Assembly (NCBI RefSeq): GCF_900102075.1
Contig: NZ_FNAV01000006.1
Location: forward strand, 62,001 to 126,000
Direction: 5' to 3'
From: Salipiger thiooxidans
GTDB taxonomy: Bacteria > Pseudomonadota > Alphaproteobacteria > Rhodobacterales > Rhodobacteraceae
Length of the DNA: 64,000 nucleotides
A program made the translations under genes and the position numbers. The stretch's first letter is position 1; every line of letters begins with the position of its first letter. Under the pieces are notes generated by a model. It searched no databases. It had not been told where the DNA came from and saw nothing but the letters and a program-made list of their open reading frames with translations. Below, piece by piece: positions 28,527-36,366 of the stretch.

Positions 28527-28602
28527 GGTCATCTCCAATCAGACCCGGCCATTCCGGTTTCCCGGCGCAGACCGCTCAGTTCCAAGGGAGACGTTACCGT
28601 CG
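28527..28602 (-). promoter_or_regulatory. Structured decarboxylase leader with anti-Shine-Dalgarno
   Basis: On the minus strand the leader contains a hairpin GTTAC...GTAAC at the end of the upstream ORF, then CGTCTCC (28593-28587), and then a CCGG-GAAA-CCGG stem with a GNRA tetraloop (28565-28554). CGUCUCC can pair with the decarboxylase ribosome site GGAGAUG (28536-28530) over 7 bases with one G-U pair. This is the layout of a translational switch. A conserved leader called the speF motif is described upstream of alphaproteobacterial ornithine decarboxylases; this is probably a member, but I could not compare it with the covariance model. Confidence 0.6.
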
Positions 28603-28671
28603 CTACGTAACCGCGTGGGAAGGATCCCCACCTCGACAGAGGCGCGTGCGTTGGCGTCTATGAACGCGCAT
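28603..28671 (-). CDS. Arg-rich leader peptide upstream of the decarboxylase gene
   Basis: A 22-codon ORF, MRVHRRQRTRLCRGGDPSHA plus VT, ending at a TAG inside the leader stem. It has eight basic Arg codons and two His. Its ribosome site is weak. Position, size and composition fit a leader peptide whose stalled translation would control the downstream anti-Shine-Dalgarno, as the Arg/His-rich SpeFL peptide does for enterobacterial speF. That parallel is inference. Confidence 0.5.
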   Translation of the reverse strand: MRVHRRQRTRLCRGGDPSHAVT

Positions 28672-28738
28672 ATGGCGCCGGAGTACCACGCAATCAAGAT
28701 CGTTTCGGGGCGGTTCGGAGAATTTTCGCGCGACGGCC

Positions 28739-28936
28739 TCAGCCGTGTTCGCGCAGGCACAGTTGCGGCGGCTCGCCGCGCTTGCCTTCGGTCTCGGCCC
28801 CGCAATGGATGCAGGTCCAGCGCGAGACATCGCCCTGGCGGTATTCCCGCCAGCGGCAGAGCCTGCGGTCCCGGTGTTTCCTGTTGTAGAGCAGCAGGAT
28901 CACGAACGCGACGACGAGGCCGACGGCAAAGATCAT
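28739..28936 (-). CDS. Small membrane-anchored zinc-ribbon-like protein
   Basis: A 65-residue protein with one N-terminal membrane helix (IFAVGLVVAFVILLLY), a basic stretch (NRKHRDRRLCRWREYRQG), then WTCIHCGAET and PPQLCLRE. The CxxC and the later Cys suggest a small metal-binding knuckle. GAGG lies upstream of the ATG. No function is known to me. It precedes the decarboxylase leader on the same strand. Confidence 0.65.
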   Translation of the reverse strand: MIFAVGLVVAFVILLLYNRKHRDRRLCRWREYRQGDVSRWTCIHCGAETEGKRGEPPQLCLREHG

Positions 28937-29008
28937 TGCCGGCCTCGGGAAATCGGTCGCTGTGTCATGGGATCAGCCGGCAGGGCGGATGCTCCGCCCC
29001 GGACGCCC

Positions 29009-29167
29009 TCAGGCGGCCTGGTAGTAGGCGCAGGTGCCGGGCTCTTCGTCCGCATCGCGGGCGGTGTCGTGCACGAGAACGGGTTCGGGCTGGTAGTAGG
29101 CATAGGCCTGTTCGAGAATGGCAAGCGCCTCGGCGGCGTCGATTTGCGATTTGGTCTGCTCTTGCAT
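29009..29167 (-). CDS. Small Tyr-motif protein of unknown function
   Basis: A 52-residue ORF starting at an ATG with AAGGA 7 bases upstream. The sequence is acidic, with an amphipathic N-terminal helix (AAEALAILEQAYAYYQPEP) and a C-terminal echo of the same aromatic motif (TCAYYQAA). The duplicated YYQ-P/A motif, good ribosome site and conserved-looking composition argue for a real gene; no family is recognised. A 7-base-stem hairpin (28983-28999) follows the stop. Confidence 0.5.
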   Translation of the reverse strand: MQEQTKSQIDAAEALAILEQAYAYYQPEPVLVHDTARDADEEPGTCAYYQAA

Positions 29168-29334
29168 CGGGTGGTCCTTCGGTATCGGTCCGTCTTTCCC
29201 CCCTCGGACGTCTAGATAGCCTTTGCTGCAGCGCAGCACACCCCCCGATGCTGCAACAGGGCTTTGCAGCTCCTGCATGGTTCCGCAGGGTCATCGCCCC
29301 CCCACCCCGCTGGCAGGACACTTTCGAAACGCAA

Positions 29335-29363
29335 GACGCCGCGCTTGCGGAAAGCGCGGCGTC
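29335..29363 (-). terminator. Terminator hairpin of the sdh operon
   Basis: A perfect 12-base stem GACGCCGCGCTT/AAGCGCGGCGTC with a 5-base loop, 24 bases beyond the sdhB stop, followed on the minus strand by TTGCGTTTCG. The T-tract is weak but the stem is very stable. Confidence 0.75.
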
Positions 29364-29386
29364 GAGATGTCGTTGGACGGTCCGTC

Positions 29387-30166
29387 TCAGACGTGCCGGT
29401 TCAGCATCATGCGCTTGATCTCGGCGATGGATTTCGCCGGGTTCAGACCTTTCGGGCAGGTCTTGGTGCAGTTCATGATGGTGTGGCAGCGGTAAAGCTT
29501 GAACGGGTCCTCGAGCGCGTCGAGACGCTCGCCCGTGGCCTCGTCGCGGCTGTCGATGATCCAGCGGTAGGCGTGAAGCAGCGCAGCCGGGCCGAGATAG
29601 CGGTCGGAGTTCCACCAGTAGCTCGGGCACGAGGTCGAGCACGAAGCGCACATCACGCACTCATAGAGACCGTCGAGCTTCTTGCGGTCCTCGATGGACT
29701 GCTTCCACTCCTTCTCGGGACGGTTGGTCTTGGTCTCGAGCCACGGCATGATCGAGGCGTGCTGCGCGTAGAAATGCGTCAGGTCGGGGATCAGGTCCTT
29801 GACCACGGGCATGTGCGGCAGCGGGTAGATCTTCACGTCGCCCTTGATCTCGTCGAGACCGTAGATGCAGGCGAGCGTGTTGATGCCGTCGATGTTCATC
29901 GCGCAGGAGCCGCAGATGCCTTCACGGCAGGAGCGGCGGAAGGTCAGCGTCGGGTCGATCTCGTTCTTGATCTTGATAAGCGCGTCCAGAACCATCGGGC
30001 CGCACTTGTCCATGTCGAGGAAATAGGTATCGACGCGCGGGTTCTCGCCGTCCTCCGGGTTCCAGCGATAGATCTTGAAGGCCCGGACGTTGGTCGCGCC
30101 CTGTGGCTTGGGCCAGGTCTTGCCGGTCCGGATCTTCGAGTTCTTGGGGAGTGTGAATTGAACCAT
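29387..30166 (-). CDS. sdhB: Succinate dehydrogenase iron-sulfur subunit
   Basis: The electron-transfer subunit of complex II, 259 residues. The N-terminal [2Fe-2S] domain shows [15 protein letters not shown] and the later Cys in INTLACIY. The C-terminal domain binds [4Fe-4S] and [3Fe-4S] through [16 protein letters not shown] and [17 protein letters not shown]. Last gene of the sdh operon, separated from sdhA by three small envelope genes. Confidence 0.98.
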   Translation of the reverse strand: MVQFTLPKNSKIRTGKTWPKPQGATNVRAFKIYRWNPEDGENPRVDTYFLDMDKCGPMVLDALIKIKNEIDPTLTFRRSCREGICGSCAMNIDGINTLACIYGLDEIKGDVKIYPLPHMPVVKDLIPDLTHFYAQHASIMPWLETKTNRPEKEWKQSIEDRKKLDGLYECVMCASCSTSCPSYWWNSDRYLGPAALLHAYRWIIDSRDEATGERLDALEDPFKLYRCHTIMNCTKTCPKGLNPAKSIAEIKRMMLNRHV

Positions 30167-30175
30167 GTCGCTCTC

Positions 30176-30484
30176 CTATCGGATGAGGGCCGGCAGCCCC
30201 TCGGCCGCCAGGCAGGTTAGTGTCTCGGGCTTCGAGACGATCTCTCGGACGATCTGCACGGTGCTTTCCGTCGGACCGGTCACGCTGTCCGCCGCAAGCG
30301 CGTAGATCTGCGTCGCGGTGGCATTGTTGATGATGCAGTCGAGGGCCGGCTGCACCGGAACGCCCGGGAATTGCTCGACCACGATCTTGGACGTGGTCGA
30401 CCGGGCCGCGGAGCGCGCAATCTCGTCCTGGCTTTCCGCGGAGCAGGCGGCAAGGAAGAGGATCGGTAGCAGAATCTTGCGCAA
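30176..30484 (-). CDS. Small putative lipoprotein A in the sdh operon
   Basis: A 102-residue predicted lipoprotein. I choose the TTG at 30484 because GGAGA lies 6 bases upstream and the product then starts RKILLPILFLAAC, a compact signal with lipobox LAAC. The mature part has LDCIINNATATQIYALAADSV and ends with a second conserved Cys (ETLTCLAAEG). It resembles the next upstream gene product in the spacing C-x8-QI-AL-A...C, so the pair are probably diverged tandem duplicates. Function unknown. Confidence 0.7.
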   Translation of the reverse strand: MRKILLPILFLAACSAESQDEIARSAARSTTSKIVVEQFPGVPVQPALDCIINNATATQIYALAADSVTGPTESTVQIVREIVSKPETLTCLAAEGLPALIR

Positions 30485-30494
30485 GAAACGTCTC

Positions 30495-30818
30495 CTAGTA
30501 GAGCAGCCAGTAGAACGGGCCACCACGCATGCAGTCGCGGGTGCCCCGCTTGTAGAGGATATCGGTCACGATATCGTCGGTCAGTTCGTTCTGGGCCAGG
30601 GCGCTGTTCATCGCCAGCGCCTCGATCTGGCCACGGCTCGCGAAGTCGAGCGTGCAGGCCACGGCCCGCTCGGTCGGCACCCCGGGCGCCATGCGCGCCA
30701 GCACCGGCGCCACCGCCTGCGCCGCGGTCTCGCGGGCGAGGGAGTTCTCCTCGACCGGGGACAGCAGCGAGCAGCCGGACACCGCCAGCACCAGGAGGAC
30801 GCCGCTCAGCCTTTGCAT
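30495..30818 (-). CDS. Small putative lipoprotein B in the sdh operon
   Basis: A 107-residue predicted lipoprotein with signal QRLSGVLLVLAVSGC (lipobox VSGC). The core AVACTLDFASRGQIEALAMN and C-terminal RGTRDCMRGG align with lipoprotein A (LDC...TQIYALAA...LTC), supporting duplication. Overlaps the preceding gene by 13 bases. Function unknown; the link to complex II is positional only. Confidence 0.72.
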   Translation of the reverse strand: MQRLSGVLLVLAVSGCSLLSPVEENSLARETAAQAVAPVLARMAPGVPTERAVACTLDFASRGQIEALAMNSALAQNELTDDIVTDILYKRGTRDCMRGGPFYWLLY

Positions 30819-31363
30819 AGCAGCCTTCCCCGGTACATGCCGCGCACGCCCGAAGGGCAGGACGCGCTTGCCTGGAACGGAACCGCCCCGGCCGGGACCG
30901 CTCCGCGTTTCACCGTCGCCGGCAGGCTCCGCATCGCGGGTTGCGCAATGATCGGGCCCGCGACGCCCGCGTCACCTTCGAGCCGGCGCAGGTAGGCCGC
31001 CGAGTCCAACGGATCGAGAGCCTTGCCCAGATCCGCCGGGGTCGCTGCCGGGTAGACCTGGTTCCCGTAGGACCGGGCCGGCATCGGGGTGAGCGGGGGC
31101 CGGCCCACCGCGTCGAACATGCAGGCATTGATCTGCCCCGCAAGCTCGGGCGGCGTCGACCGGCTGGCAAGCACGACGTAGGAATTGGCGGTCACGCCAT
31201 TCGCCGAGCGGTATTTCTGCGCGATGGCAAGCGGCTGGGTCGCCCCCTCCAGCCCCGCACATTGCCAGATCGCTGCCCTCTGCGCCTGGAACCGAGCCTG
31301 GGCTTCCGGGCTCGGCCCGAAGGCTGCAAGAGTGAGAATGGCAGCGAAAAGCACGGGCTTCAT
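30806..31363 (-). CDS. Secreted hypothetical protein in the sdh operon
   Basis: A 185-residue exported protein with signal KPVLFAAILTLAAFGPSPEA followed by QA. Four Cys in the mature part could form two disulfides (IWQCAGL, NACMFDA, ASCPSG, LLCKG). The start shares a base with the sdhA stop, so translation is coupled to sdhA. No domain recognised. Confidence 0.7.
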   Translation of the reverse strand: MKPVLFAAILTLAAFGPSPEAQARFQAQRAAIWQCAGLEGATQPLAIAQKYRSANGVTANSYVVLASRSTPPELAGQINACMFDAVGRPPLTPMPARSYGNQVYPAATPADLGKALDPLDSAAYLRRLEGDAGVAGPIIAQPAMRSLPATVKRGAVPAGAVPFQASASCPSGVRGMYRGRLLCKG

Positions 31364-33168
31364 CAGAACGTCCGGGCTTTCGGTGCGATCTTGGCCAGGC
31401 TGATGCCGCCCTCGGCTTCGGTGGTCAGCGGATCGACAACCACCGGGCGCTGGCTCAGCGTCACCGTGTTGCCCTCGACGCGGCTGATGGTGTGGACCCG
31501 CCAGTTCTCGTCGTCGCGGTTCGGATAGTCCTCATGGGCGTGCGCCCCGCGGCTCTCCTTGCGCGCCTCGGCGCCGACGATGGTCGCGAGCGCGTTGGGC
31601 ATGAGGTTGGTGAGTTCCAGCGATTCCATCAGGTCCGAGTTCCAGATCAGCGTCCGGTCAGTGACCTTGAGATCGCCCATCTTGCCGGCGATCGCGGTCA
31701 TCTTCTCGACACCCTCCTTGAGGGTCTTGTCGGTCCGGAACACCGCCGCGTCGGCCTGCATGGTGCGCTGCATTTCGAGGCGCAGCTCGGCGGTCGGCGT
31801 ATCGCCGTCCGCGTTGCGGATGCTGTCGAAGCGGTCGAAGGCCTTGTCCACCGAGACCTGGTTCAGCGCGTGCTTGGACGCGGCGCGGTCGACCACCTCG
31901 CCGGCGCGGATCGCGGCAGCGCGGCCGAAGACCACGAGGTCGATCAGCGAGTTGGACCCGAGACGGTTGGCACCGTGCACCGAGGCGCAGCCCGCCTCGC
32001 CCACGGCCATCAGGCCCGGAACGACGGCATTCGGGTTGTCCGCGGTCGGGTTCAGAACCTCGCCCCAGTAGTTGGTCGGAATGCCGCCCATGTTGTAGTG
32101 CACGGTCGGCAGCACCGGGATCGGCTCCTTGGTCACGTCGACGCCGGCGAAGATCTTCGCCGATTCCGAGATGCCCGGAAGCCGCTCGGCCAGCGCCTCG
32201 GCCGGCAGGTGAGACAGGTTCAGGTGGATGTGGTCGCCATGTTCGCCCACACCGCGGCCTTCGCGGATCTCCATGGTCATCGAGCGCGAGACGTAGTCAC
32301 GCGGCGCGAGGTCCTTGTAGGTCGGTGCGTAGCGCTCCATGAAACGCTCGCCCTCGGAGTTGGTGAGGTAACCGCCCTCGCCCCGTGCGCCCTCGGTGAT
32401 GAGGCAGCCCGAGCCGTAGATGCCGGTGGGGTGGAACTGCACGAATTCCATGTCCTGCAGCGCGAGGCCCGCACGGGCCACCATGCCGCCGCCGTCGCCG
32501 GTGCAGGTGTGCGCCGAGGTGGCCGAGAAGTAGGCCCGGCCGTAGCCGCCGGTGGCCAGAACGACCATCTTGGCGTTGAAGATGTGGAAGGTGCCGTCGT
32601 CGAGCTTCCAGCAGACCACGCCCTGGCAGACGCCGTCATCGCTCATGATGAGGTCGATGGCGAAGTACTCGATGTAGAACTCGGCGTTGTTCTTCAGCGA
32701 CTGGCCGTAGAGCGTGTGCAGGATGGCGTGGCCGGTACGGTCGGCCGCGGCGCAGGTGCGCTGCACGGGCGGGCCTTCACCGAACTCGGTGGTGTGGCCG
32801 CCGAAGGGCCGCTGGTAGATCTTGCCTTCCTCGGTGCGCGAGAACGGCACGCCGTAGTGCTCGAGCTCGTAGACCGCGGCGGGAGCCGAACGCGCGAGGT
32901 ATTCCATCGCGTCGGTATCGCCGAGCCAGTCCGAGCCCTTGACGGTGTCGTACATGTGCCACTGCCAGTTGTCGGGGCCCATGTTGGACAGCGACGCGGC
33001 GATGCCGCCCTGTGCGGCGACGGTGTGCGAGCGGGTCGGGAAGACCTTGGTCACGCAGGCGGTGCGCAGGCCCTGCTCCGCCATGCCCAGCGTGGCGCGC
33101 AGGCCGGCGCCGCCGGCCCCCACGACCACGACGTCATAGGTATGCGTCTCGTATTCGTATGCAGCCAT
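31363..33168 (-). CDS. sdhA: Succinate dehydrogenase flavoprotein subunit
   Basis: Catalytic subunit of complex II oxidising succinate to fumarate; 601 residues. The Rossmann motif is [18 protein letters not shown]. The covalent-FAD His is in [11 protein letters not shown]. Substrate residues lie in [17 protein letters not shown] and [11 protein letters not shown], and the C-terminal capping/helical region is complete. 18 bases downstream of sdhD. Confidence 0.98.
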   Translation of the reverse strand: MAAYEYETHTYDVVVVGAGGAGLRATLGMAEQGLRTACVTKVFPTRSHTVAAQGGIAASLSNMGPDNWQWHMYDTVKGSDWLGDTDAMEYLARSAPAAVYELEHYGVPFSRTEEGKIYQRPFGGHTTEFGEGPPVQRTCAAADRTGHAILHTLYGQSLKNNAEFYIEYFAIDLIMSDDGVCQGVVCWKLDDGTFHIFNAKMVVLATGGYGRAYFSATSAHTCTGDGGGMVARAGLALQDMEFVQFHPTGIYGSGCLITEGARGEGGYLTNSEGERFMERYAPTYKDLAPRDYVSRSMTMEIREGRGVGEHGDHIHLNLSHLPAEALAERLPGISESAKIFAGVDVTKEPIPVLPTVHYNMGGIPTNYWGEVLNPTADNPNAVVPGLMAVGEAGCASVHGANRLGSNSLIDLVVFGRAAAIRAGEVVDRAASKHALNQVSVDKAFDRFDSIRNADGDTPTAELRLEMQRTMQADAAVFRTDKTLKEGVEKMTAIAGKMGDLKVTDRTLIWNSDLMESLELTNLMPNALATIVGAEARKESRGAHAHEDYPNRDDENWRVHTISRVEGNTVTLSQRPVVVDPLTTEAEGGISLAKIAPKARTF

Positions 33169-33186
33169 TTTCCTGGTCTTCCTGTC

Positions 33187-33558
33187 TCAGAGCGCGATCT
33201 TGACGAGCGCGAAAAGCCCGCAGGCGATCATGACGTAGCTGAAGGCGACGTAGGCCATGATCAGAACCTTGCGGGTGGTGCCGGCGGTGTAATCCTCGAT
33301 CATCACACGCCCACCCTTGTGGAAGTGCATCATGCCGACGATCAGCACGAGCGCGGTGAGGATCGCGGGGAAGGGCCGCGACATGGTGGCCAGCGCCGCG
33401 TCGTAGCCGGAGCCGAGCGCGTTGCCGAAGATGAAGATCCAGGCCGGCATCATGAAGGCCAGCGCGACCGAGGACACGATCATGAACCAGTGATGCTCTG
33501 CGCCGGTGTGGGCCGAGCCCTTGCCAACGGCGCGCTTGCGGTCGGTGATGTAACGCAT
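33187..33558 (-). CDS. sdhD: Succinate dehydrogenase membrane anchor subunit
   Basis: A 123-residue protein with three membrane helices that help bind heme b and ubiquinone. The SGYDAALATMSRPFPAILTA loop and GMMHFHKGGRVMIEDY, with the heme-ligand-type His, are typical of alphaproteobacterial SdhD. The start lies 13 bases after the sdhC stop. Confidence 0.93.
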   Translation of the reverse strand: MRYITDRKRAVGKGSAHTGAEHHWFMIVSSVALAFMMPAWIFIFGNALGSGYDAALATMSRPFPAILTALVLIVGMMHFHKGGRVMIEDYTAGTTRKVLIMAYVAFSYVMIACGLFALVKIAL

Positions 33559-33571
33559 CGTGACGTCCCCC

Positions 33572-33967
33572 TCAGAGCCAGATGATGATCACGGTCAGGA
33601 TCGTCAGCACGACCGACCCGTAAACGCAGATCCAGCCGAGTTTTTCGGCGGTTTCGATGTCAAGCCCCTTGCCCGCGTCGAAGACGAGGTGACGGAGGCC
33701 GCCGAGGTAATGGTACCAGATCGCCCAGAGCGAGCCGAACATGATCAGGTCGCCGACGAAGGAGGTGATCCACCATTCGGCGGTTTCGAAGTATTCGGGT
33801 CCCGCGGCGAGCGCGAGAAGCCACCAGATCAGCAGGAGCACCGCGACCATCATCGCGTTGCCGGTGATCCTGATCATCACAGAGGTCACTGCGGTGAGCT
33901 GGAGGCGGTAGTATTGAACGAACATGAAGGGGGAGAGCGGGCGCTCGATCCGTTTCGCTTCGGCCAT
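33572..33967 (-). CDS. sdhC: Succinate dehydrogenase cytochrome b556 subunit
   Basis: A 131-residue three-helix anchor and heme-binding subunit. Conserved signatures are RPLSPFMFVQYYRLQLTA (quinone-site region), SVMIRITGN and HYLGGLRHLVFDAG with the heme His. First gene of the operon. Confidence 0.95.
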   Translation of the reverse strand: MAEAKRIERPLSPFMFVQYYRLQLTAVTSVMIRITGNAMMVAVLLLIWWLLALAAGPEYFETAEWWITSFVGDLIMFGSLWAIWYHYLGGLRHLVFDAGKGLDIETAEKLGWICVYGSVVLTILTVIIIWL

Positions 33968-34086
33968 GGCTAGTCCTTTCGGTTCCCTTGTGCTCGGGTT
34001 CTAGCGGGTTTTCTCCCCCTCTGTCACCAGACTGCACGCGCAGCGAGCGCGTTTTTTGCCCGCTTTTGGAAAAAATAGGCAGGATA

Positions 34087-34116
34087 TGTGATCACACCCA
34101 AAAAGCTGTGATCACA
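34087..34116. promoter_or_regulatory. Paired TGTGATCACA palindromes upstream of sdhC
   Basis: Two identical perfect 10-base palindromes TGTGATCACA at 34087-34096 and 34107-34116, with starts 20 bases apart, lie 120-149 bases upstream of sdhC. The same pair occurs upstream of sucC. Just beyond is a perfect CGACGC...GCGTCG inverted repeat (34121-34141). Two dimers could bind the same DNA face. The regulator is not identifiable from the window. Confidence 0.75.
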
Positions 34117-34198
34117 TTCTCGACGCTAACATTCTGCGTCGCGGAAAACCGGGCGGGGACTTGATTCTGTGCAGGCCCGCACGGTGCGGACCCAGGGC

Positions 34199-34402
34199 TC
34201 ACTCGGGGAAACCCAGCCGCTTGAGCGCGAGGGCGCCCATGCTGCGGCGGGCGGGATCCGCCGAGTTCAGATCCCGGTGAATGCGGGACACGAGCCCGCT
34301 GAACTTGCGGCGCTTGACCAACGCGTCGATGGCTTCGGGGATCTTGCTCGCCGGCATCGCCAGAACGTCGCTCGTGCCGCTTGGGAGCGGAGTGCCAGAC
34401 AT
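34199..34402 (-). CDS. Small conserved-looking hypothetical protein
   Basis: A 67-residue basic protein starting SGTPLPSGTSDVLAMPASKI and ending MGALALKRLGFPE. The ATG at 34402 follows AGAGG with 7-base spacing; an in-frame extension to 34468 runs through a tandem DNA repeat and is unlikely to be coding. No family recognised. It lies alone between the sdh and mch units. Confidence 0.65.
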   Translation of the reverse strand: MSGTPLPSGTSDVLAMPASKIPEAIDALVKRRKFSGLVSRIHRDLNSADPARRSMGALALKRLGFPE

Positions 34403-34429
34403 CGGGGAACCTCTTCTGCAAAAAGGACG

Positions 34430-34477
34430 ATTCTCTTTCACCACTTCGATTGTATTCTCTTTCACCACTTCGATTGT
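34430..34477 (-). repeat. Perfect tandem duplication of a 24-base unit
   Basis: Two identical adjacent 24-base units (34430-34453 and 34454-34477), beginning ATTCTCTTTC and ending TTCGATTGT on the plus strand, 28 bases upstream of the small gene. It may duplicate a promoter or leader element. Confidence 0.95.
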
Positions 34478-34527
34478 AAAGATCGGGAAACACTAACGCT
34501 AAGATTTAGTAAATGTTCCCCCGCAGC

Positions 34528-35559
34528 TTATTGCGGCATGAGCGCCCAGTAATCGAGATCGAGCAGAACCTCGGGCAGATACTTGCCGTCCTCGCCCCGA
34601 AGCGTGAAGGACTCCCCGCCCTTGGTGGCCACCAGCCGCAGCCGGATCGCGCCCACGCCCGGCGCCGGCGTGTCGGCTTTGTCGAGCACTTCGGTCCAGG
34701 CCTTGACGGTATCGCCCGAGAAGCACGGGTTGGCGTGGGCGCCGCCGTTCAGCCCCACGATCATCTGCGCGTTGGCAAGCCCGTTGAAGCTCAGGGCGCG
34801 GGCCATCGAGATCACGTGACCGCCGTAGATCAGGCGCTGGCCGTCGGGCCGGAAGGTGGCGTCGAAATGCACCTTGGCGGTGTTCTGCCAGAGCCGCGTC
34901 GCCATCATGTGCTCGGCCTCCTCGATGGTGACGCCGTCGACGTGGTCGATGGTCTCGCCCGGCTCGTAATCGCCCCAACGGTGCGGCTCCCCCGCGAGGG
35001 TGAAATCGTAGGCCGAGAAATCCAGGCCCTCGGGGATCACCAGATCCTCGGGCGCCAGCACCGACTTCAGCTCCGGCATCACCGTCTCGGGCGCCGGAGC
35101 GTCGAGATCCTTCTTCCGCACCATCACCCAGCGGCAATACTCCATCACGGTCTCGCCGTTCTGATTGGTGCCGGTGGTGCGCACGTAGACCACCCCGGTC
35201 TTGCCGTTCGAGTTCTGCTTGAGCCCGATCACCTCGGAGGAGGATCGCAGCGTGTCACCGGCATAGACGGGTTTCAGCCAGCGCCCCTCGGCATAGCCGA
35301 GGTTTGCCACCGCGTTCAGCGACACGTCCGGCACGGTCTTGCCGAAGACCACGTGGAACGCCGCCAGATCGTCGAGCGGCGAGGCCGGCAGACCGCAGGC
35401 CCGGGCGAATTCGTCCGAGGAATAAAGAGCATGCCGCGCCGGGTAGAGCGCATGATAGAGCGCCCGCTCCCCGCCCGAGACGGTGCGCGGCACGGCGTGC
35501 TCGATCACCTGGCCGATGCTGTAATCCTCGAAGAACCTGCCCGGGTTGGTCTTGGCCAT
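34528..35559 (-). CDS. mch: Mesaconyl-CoA hydratase (MaoC-like)
   Basis: Hydrates mesaconyl-C1-CoA to beta-methylmalyl-CoA in the ethylmalonyl-CoA pathway. The 343 residues contain two hotdog/MaoC-like halves, the length of characterised Mch rather than of single-domain MaoC hydratases. Segments include NPGRFFEDYSIGQVIEHAVP, YSSDEFARACGLP, and in the second half AKVHFDATFRPDGQRLIYGG with HVISMARALS. The downstream-to-upstream neighbours on the same strand are DUF1737, nnrU and mcl2; Mcl2 acts later in the same route, which supports the assignment. Confidence 0.93.
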   Translation of the reverse strand: MAKTNPGRFFEDYSIGQVIEHAVPRTVSGGERALYHALYPARHALYSSDEFARACGLPASPLDDLAAFHVVFGKTVPDVSLNAVANLGYAEGRWLKPVYAGDTLRSSSEVIGLKQNSNGKTGVVYVRTTGTNQNGETVMEYCRWVMVRKKDLDAPAPETVMPELKSVLAPEDLVIPEGLDFSAYDFTLAGEPHRWGDYEPGETIDHVDGVTIEEAEHMMATRLWQNTAKVHFDATFRPDGQRLIYGGHVISMARALSFNGLANAQMIVGLNGGAHANPCFSGDTVKAWTEVLDKADTPAPGVGAIRLRLVATKGGESFTLRGEDGKYLPEVLLDLDYWALMPQ

Positions 35560-35762
35560 CAGAGCTCTCCCAGCTTGAGGTCGGGGGTGTAGTCGCCCTC
35601 AGCCTCCTTCACCACGGCCTGACCGCAGCGCATCACACCATTGGCGGCGTCGAAGGCGTAGGTGGGCTGACCGTAGAGCTCCCAACCCTTGTTCAGCGCC
35701 GATGTCACCTTGTGACAGAAGGCGGAAGTGTCGTCCTCGGAGAGAAAGCGGTAGATCTTCAT
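35559..35762 (-). CDS. DUF1737 small protein
   Basis: A 67-residue protein with the DUF1737 pattern: MKIYRFLSEDDTSAFCHKVT, ALNKGWELYGQPTYAFD and CGQAVVKE. The ATG at 35762 follows GGAGCAAAG. The stop shares a base with the mch start. It resembles small proteins often found beside metabolic enzymes; function unknown. Confidence 0.82.
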   Translation of the reverse strand: MKIYRFLSEDDTSAFCHKVTSALNKGWELYGQPTYAFDAANGVMRCGQAVVKEAEGDYTPDLKLGEL

Positions 35763-35778
35763 TCTTTGCTCCAACAGG

Positions 35779-36324
35779 TTAGCCGAAGGTCGGGTAGCCG
35801 AGCCAGGTGTGGATGTAGCCGATCACGAAGAGCAGCAGCACGCTGATCGCCGCGAACATCGCGTCCTTGCCGATGCTGCCCTTCGCGGGCGGGGTCCAGC
35901 CGGGCTCGGTCCGGTTGATGACCATGATCTCGACGATGGCCCAGAGGCCCAGCCCGCCGAACAGCACGAAGGAGGGCACGTCGCCGTTCACCAGCAGGTG
36001 CGCCACCGCCCAGAGCAGGAAGCCCGTCAGCATCGGGTGACGCATCTTGTAGAAGAGCGCGCCCTTCTTCGGGCCCGGCGAGGTGAAATAGAGCGCCGCC
36101 AGCATCAGCAGGTTGTTGATCCCGACCGTCGCCGGATGCCGCCCCCAGAAGAAGGCGCCGTCCGCCATGCGGTAACCGAAGATCATCAGCAGGACCGACA
36201 CCAGCAGGGCGAGCGCGATCGCCCCCTTGCCCTTGTCGCCCATCGCCGCCCGCTGCGCCGGGGCGAGTCGCTTGAACAGGTGCGCGGCCCACCACAGGGC
36301 GACGCCGAGAATGAGAAGGACCAT
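35779..36324 (-). CDS. nnrU: NnrU family membrane protein
   Basis: A 181-residue protein with five or six membrane helices and NnrU/mesaconase-neighbour features: LGVALWWAAHLFKRLAPA, GYRMADGAFFWGRHP, the KMRHPMLTGFLLWAVAHLLVNG loop with several His, and LFGGLGLWAIVEIM. NnrU was named in nitrite/NO-reducing bacteria. No denitrification genes occur here, so its role in this setting is open. Confidence 0.85.
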   Translation of the reverse strand: MVLLILGVALWWAAHLFKRLAPAQRAAMGDKGKGAIALALLVSVLLMIFGYRMADGAFFWGRHPATVGINNLLMLAALYFTSPGPKKGALFYKMRHPMLTGFLLWAVAHLLVNGDVPSFVLFGGLGLWAIVEIMVINRTEPGWTPPAKGSIGKDAMFAAISVLLLFVIGYIHTWLGYPTFG

Positions 36325-36366
36325 GGGTGTCTCCTTTGGTCTTACCTAATTCCCGGCACAGTGCGA

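Noticed and set aside
34403-34468. 89-residue version of the small gene reading through the 24-base repeat
   Set aside because: The added residues just translate the DNA repeat, and the ATG at 34402 has a good ribosome site.
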